13,932 bases of DNA from an uncultured Bacteroidota bacterium (GTDB lineage Bacteria > Bacteroidota > Ignavibacteria > UBA10030 > UBA8401). This document shows, piece by piece, positions 12,517 to 13,932 of this stretch. Numbering within the stretch: the stretch's first letter is position 1; each line of letters opens with the position of its first letter. The position numbers and the translations under genes were made by a program. The DNA lies in assembly GCA_937920105.1 (NCBI GenBank), contig CALETH010000099.1, positions 1 through 13,932 on the forward strand. Direction: 5' to 3'. Under the pieces are notes generated by a model that was not told where the DNA came from, ran no database searches, and saw nothing but the letters and a program-made list of their open reading frames with translations.

Positions 12517-13932
12517 TTATTTTTCGGAAATCTTTTTTTCTTTTCCTGTTTTTTTATTGGTAATTAACCATTGTGTTGTTTGCAACATAGAAAAAGAATA
12601 TGTTTTCATACTATCAGCAAGCGAAGAGTTATCTTGAAAATAATTTTTTACGTCCCCATTATTATATTTATAGAGTGATTCTTCTCCATTTTCTCTCCAC
12701 ACATAAAAAAAATCTTTATTCAAACAACCAATTTTATCATCAGCAGAAAAATAGATGTACGGTCTTTTTTCCTTCAGTAAATCAATTCCCATAGTATTAT
12801 TAACATATTCTTTATTCAGTAATCCCATAATTGTTGGAAACACATCTATTTGTCCGCCAATACAATCAAATGTTTTAGGAGATAAAAGTGGCGAATAAAT
12901 AATGAGTGGTGTGTGATGATAGGATAACGGCATATCATAAAAATTTTTTCCTATTACGGCACCATGGTCTGCAACAAAAACAAAAATAGTATTGTGAAAC
13001 CATTCTTGTTGAGAAGCAATATCAAGAAAATGTTTTATGGACCAATCTGCATATTCTGTAATTTGCAAATCAAGAGTTTTATTATGCGGCGTAAAAGAGA
13101 TACCATCCGGAATAACATGTGGTGTGTGGTCACTTGCCGTCATGTACGCAGCAAAAAACGGTTTTTTATTTTCAGAAAATTTATTGAGATATGGTATTGA
13201 AAACTCAAACATGTAATGGTCCGGAACACCAAGTGTACTGAGTATTTTTTCACTGGGATAATCTTTTTGACTAATTACTTGCTGGTATGAATTTGATTTT
13301 AAAAATCCTTCTACATTATCAAACTGTCCATCGTGAGTAGTAAAATACATTGTTTGATATTGATGTTCTTCCAACGTTGAAGCAATTCCTGTAAAATAAG
13401 GAATATTGGTTGTGTGCATTGGATGATGTTTTAATAATGCGGGAAATGAAAACAGTGTACTATAAATTCCATTAAATGTATGAATACCTGCAGTATAAAT
13501 ATTATCAAAATAGTACGAATTGTGTGATAAACTATCTAACGTTGGTGTAAGATTATGGGGATTGTCATATCGTGTCATTTTATTTGCAGAGAGACTTTCC
13601 ATTATCACTATAATGATATTGGCATCTAAAGATTTTCCATTTGGTATAATTTTACGGGCTATGGGAGATTGATATTGTGATGTTTTTGGAATGTTAAAAT
13701 ATTCTTGCACATTTTTTATTGCTTTTTCATTATCCATTAATGTTAATGATTGATTTTCCGGTTTTTGATTATCTAAATAACTTCTTATAAATGTAAATGC
13801 GGGATTTAATCCTAATTGATTTATAAATGCATAATTAGAAAAAAAAGCGGTGCCAACACGAATGGGTGATTTTTGCGAGACTCTCCCTCTTGCTCCTATC
13901 AATGTAATAACTAATACAATAATGGAAAGAAA
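12517..13932 (-). CDS. LtaS-like sulfatase-fold phosphotransferase (5' partial)
   Basis: The frame stays open to the window edge, where FLSIIVLVITLI reads as the end of a membrane helix, so the N-terminal membrane domain lies outside; the TTG at 13902 is internal. The visible part is an extracytoplasmic alkaline-phosphatase-fold domain of the LTA synthase family. Counting from 13902, expected catalytic features are E102 in VIMESLS, the nucleophile T142 in AGIHTFNGIYST, H262 in HTPHVIP, and D312-H313 in VFVADHG, matching the metal and substrate ligands of LtaS-type enzymes. Such enzymes move phosphoglycerol or phosphoethanolamine groups onto envelope glycans or lipids. In a Gram-negative-type organism true lipoteichoic acid is unlikely, so the acceptor is unknown. 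It is followed by rluD after 13 bases. Confidence 0.88.
   Translation of the reverse strand, partial: FLSIIVLVITLIGARGRVSQKSPIRVGTAFFSNYAFINQLGLNPAFTFIRSYLDNQKPENQSLTLMDNEKAIKNVQEYFNIPKTSQYQSPIARKIIPNGKSLDANIIIVIMESLSANKMTRYDNPHNLTPTLDSLSHNSYYFDNIYTAGIHTFNGIYSTLFSFPALLKHHPMHTTNIPYFTGIASTLEEHQYQTMYFTTHDGQFDNVEGFLKSNSYQQVISQKDYPSEKILSTLGVPDHYMFEFSIPYLNKFSENKKPFFAAYMTASDHTPHVIPDGISFTPHNKTLDLQITEYADWSIKHFLDIASQQEWFHNTIFVFVADHGAVIGKNFYDMPLSYHHTPLIIYSPLLSPKTFDCIGGQIDVFPTIMGLLNKEYVNNTMGIDLLKEKRPYIYFSADDKIGCLNKDFFYVWRENGEESLYKYNNGDVKNYFQDNSSLADSMKTYSFSMLQTTQWLITNKKTGKEKKISEK

Noticed and set aside
12309..12563. 84-residue plus-strand frame with hydrophobic C-terminus over the rluD start
   Set aside because: It overlaps the S4 domain and the rluD start on the opposite strand. 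Its F/L-rich end is the complement of lysine- and glutamate-rich coding sequence.
1..13932. tRNA, rRNA, phage, defence or toxin-antitoxin genes
   Set aside because: I looked for cloverleaf patterns, rRNA-like blocks, integrase/transposase motifs and small paired genes on both strands and saw none I could support.

Overview
The window is an AT-rich bacterial chromosome segment (roughly one third G+C by eye). It most likely comes from the Bacteroidota/Chlorobi side of the FCB group, plausibly an Ignavibacteria- or Kapabacteria-like lineage. The clues are two proteins with type IX secretion C-terminal sorting domains (one with the NFPNPFNP signature typical of that group), a PorZ-like propeller, a DUF3276/Pur-alpha-type protein, and housekeeping genes of matching composition. 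The lineage is an inference from protein signatures.

Layout. At the left edge is the 3' end of a + strand secreted protein, probably an M1-type aminopeptidase, ending in a T9SS sorting domain (2-406). It converges on a long minus-strand block that reads, in transcription order: a PQQ/BamB-like eight-bladed propeller (6081-4942), a Crp/Fnr regulator (4817-4134), a PHP phosphoesterase (4124-3306), a PorZ-like T9SS propeller (3189-979) and a DUF3276 protein (817-524). A divergent 122-bp region at 6082-6203 leads into a + strand block: purN, purH, an unrecognised beta-solenoid-like protein, mreB and mreC. The right end is a minus-strand pair, an LtaS-like sulfatase-fold transferase running off the window and then an RluD-type pseudouridine synthase, converging on mreC.

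Functionally the window is mostly core metabolism and cell-envelope biology: two late purine-synthesis enzymes, the MreB/MreC elongation scaffold, an envelope phosphotransferase-like enzyme, T9SS secretion and its cargo, and rRNA modification. No gap exceeds 300 bases. I see no tRNA, rRNA, CRISPR array, transposase, phage gene or obvious defence system.

The less ordinary content is small-scale. A family of odd-centred 29-33 bp palindromes includes two near-identical copies flanking purN. Two ATTCCCGC...GCGGGAAT elements occur, one with a nested palindrome. Three short tandem arrays with periods of 7, 14 and 8 lie at gene ends, and one of them encodes the last residues of MreC. Two CRP-like boxes sit upstream of the Crp-family gene. 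A protein of unknown function with a beta-solenoid-like repeat lies between purH and mreB. I do not see strong evidence for a wholly new multi-gene system.
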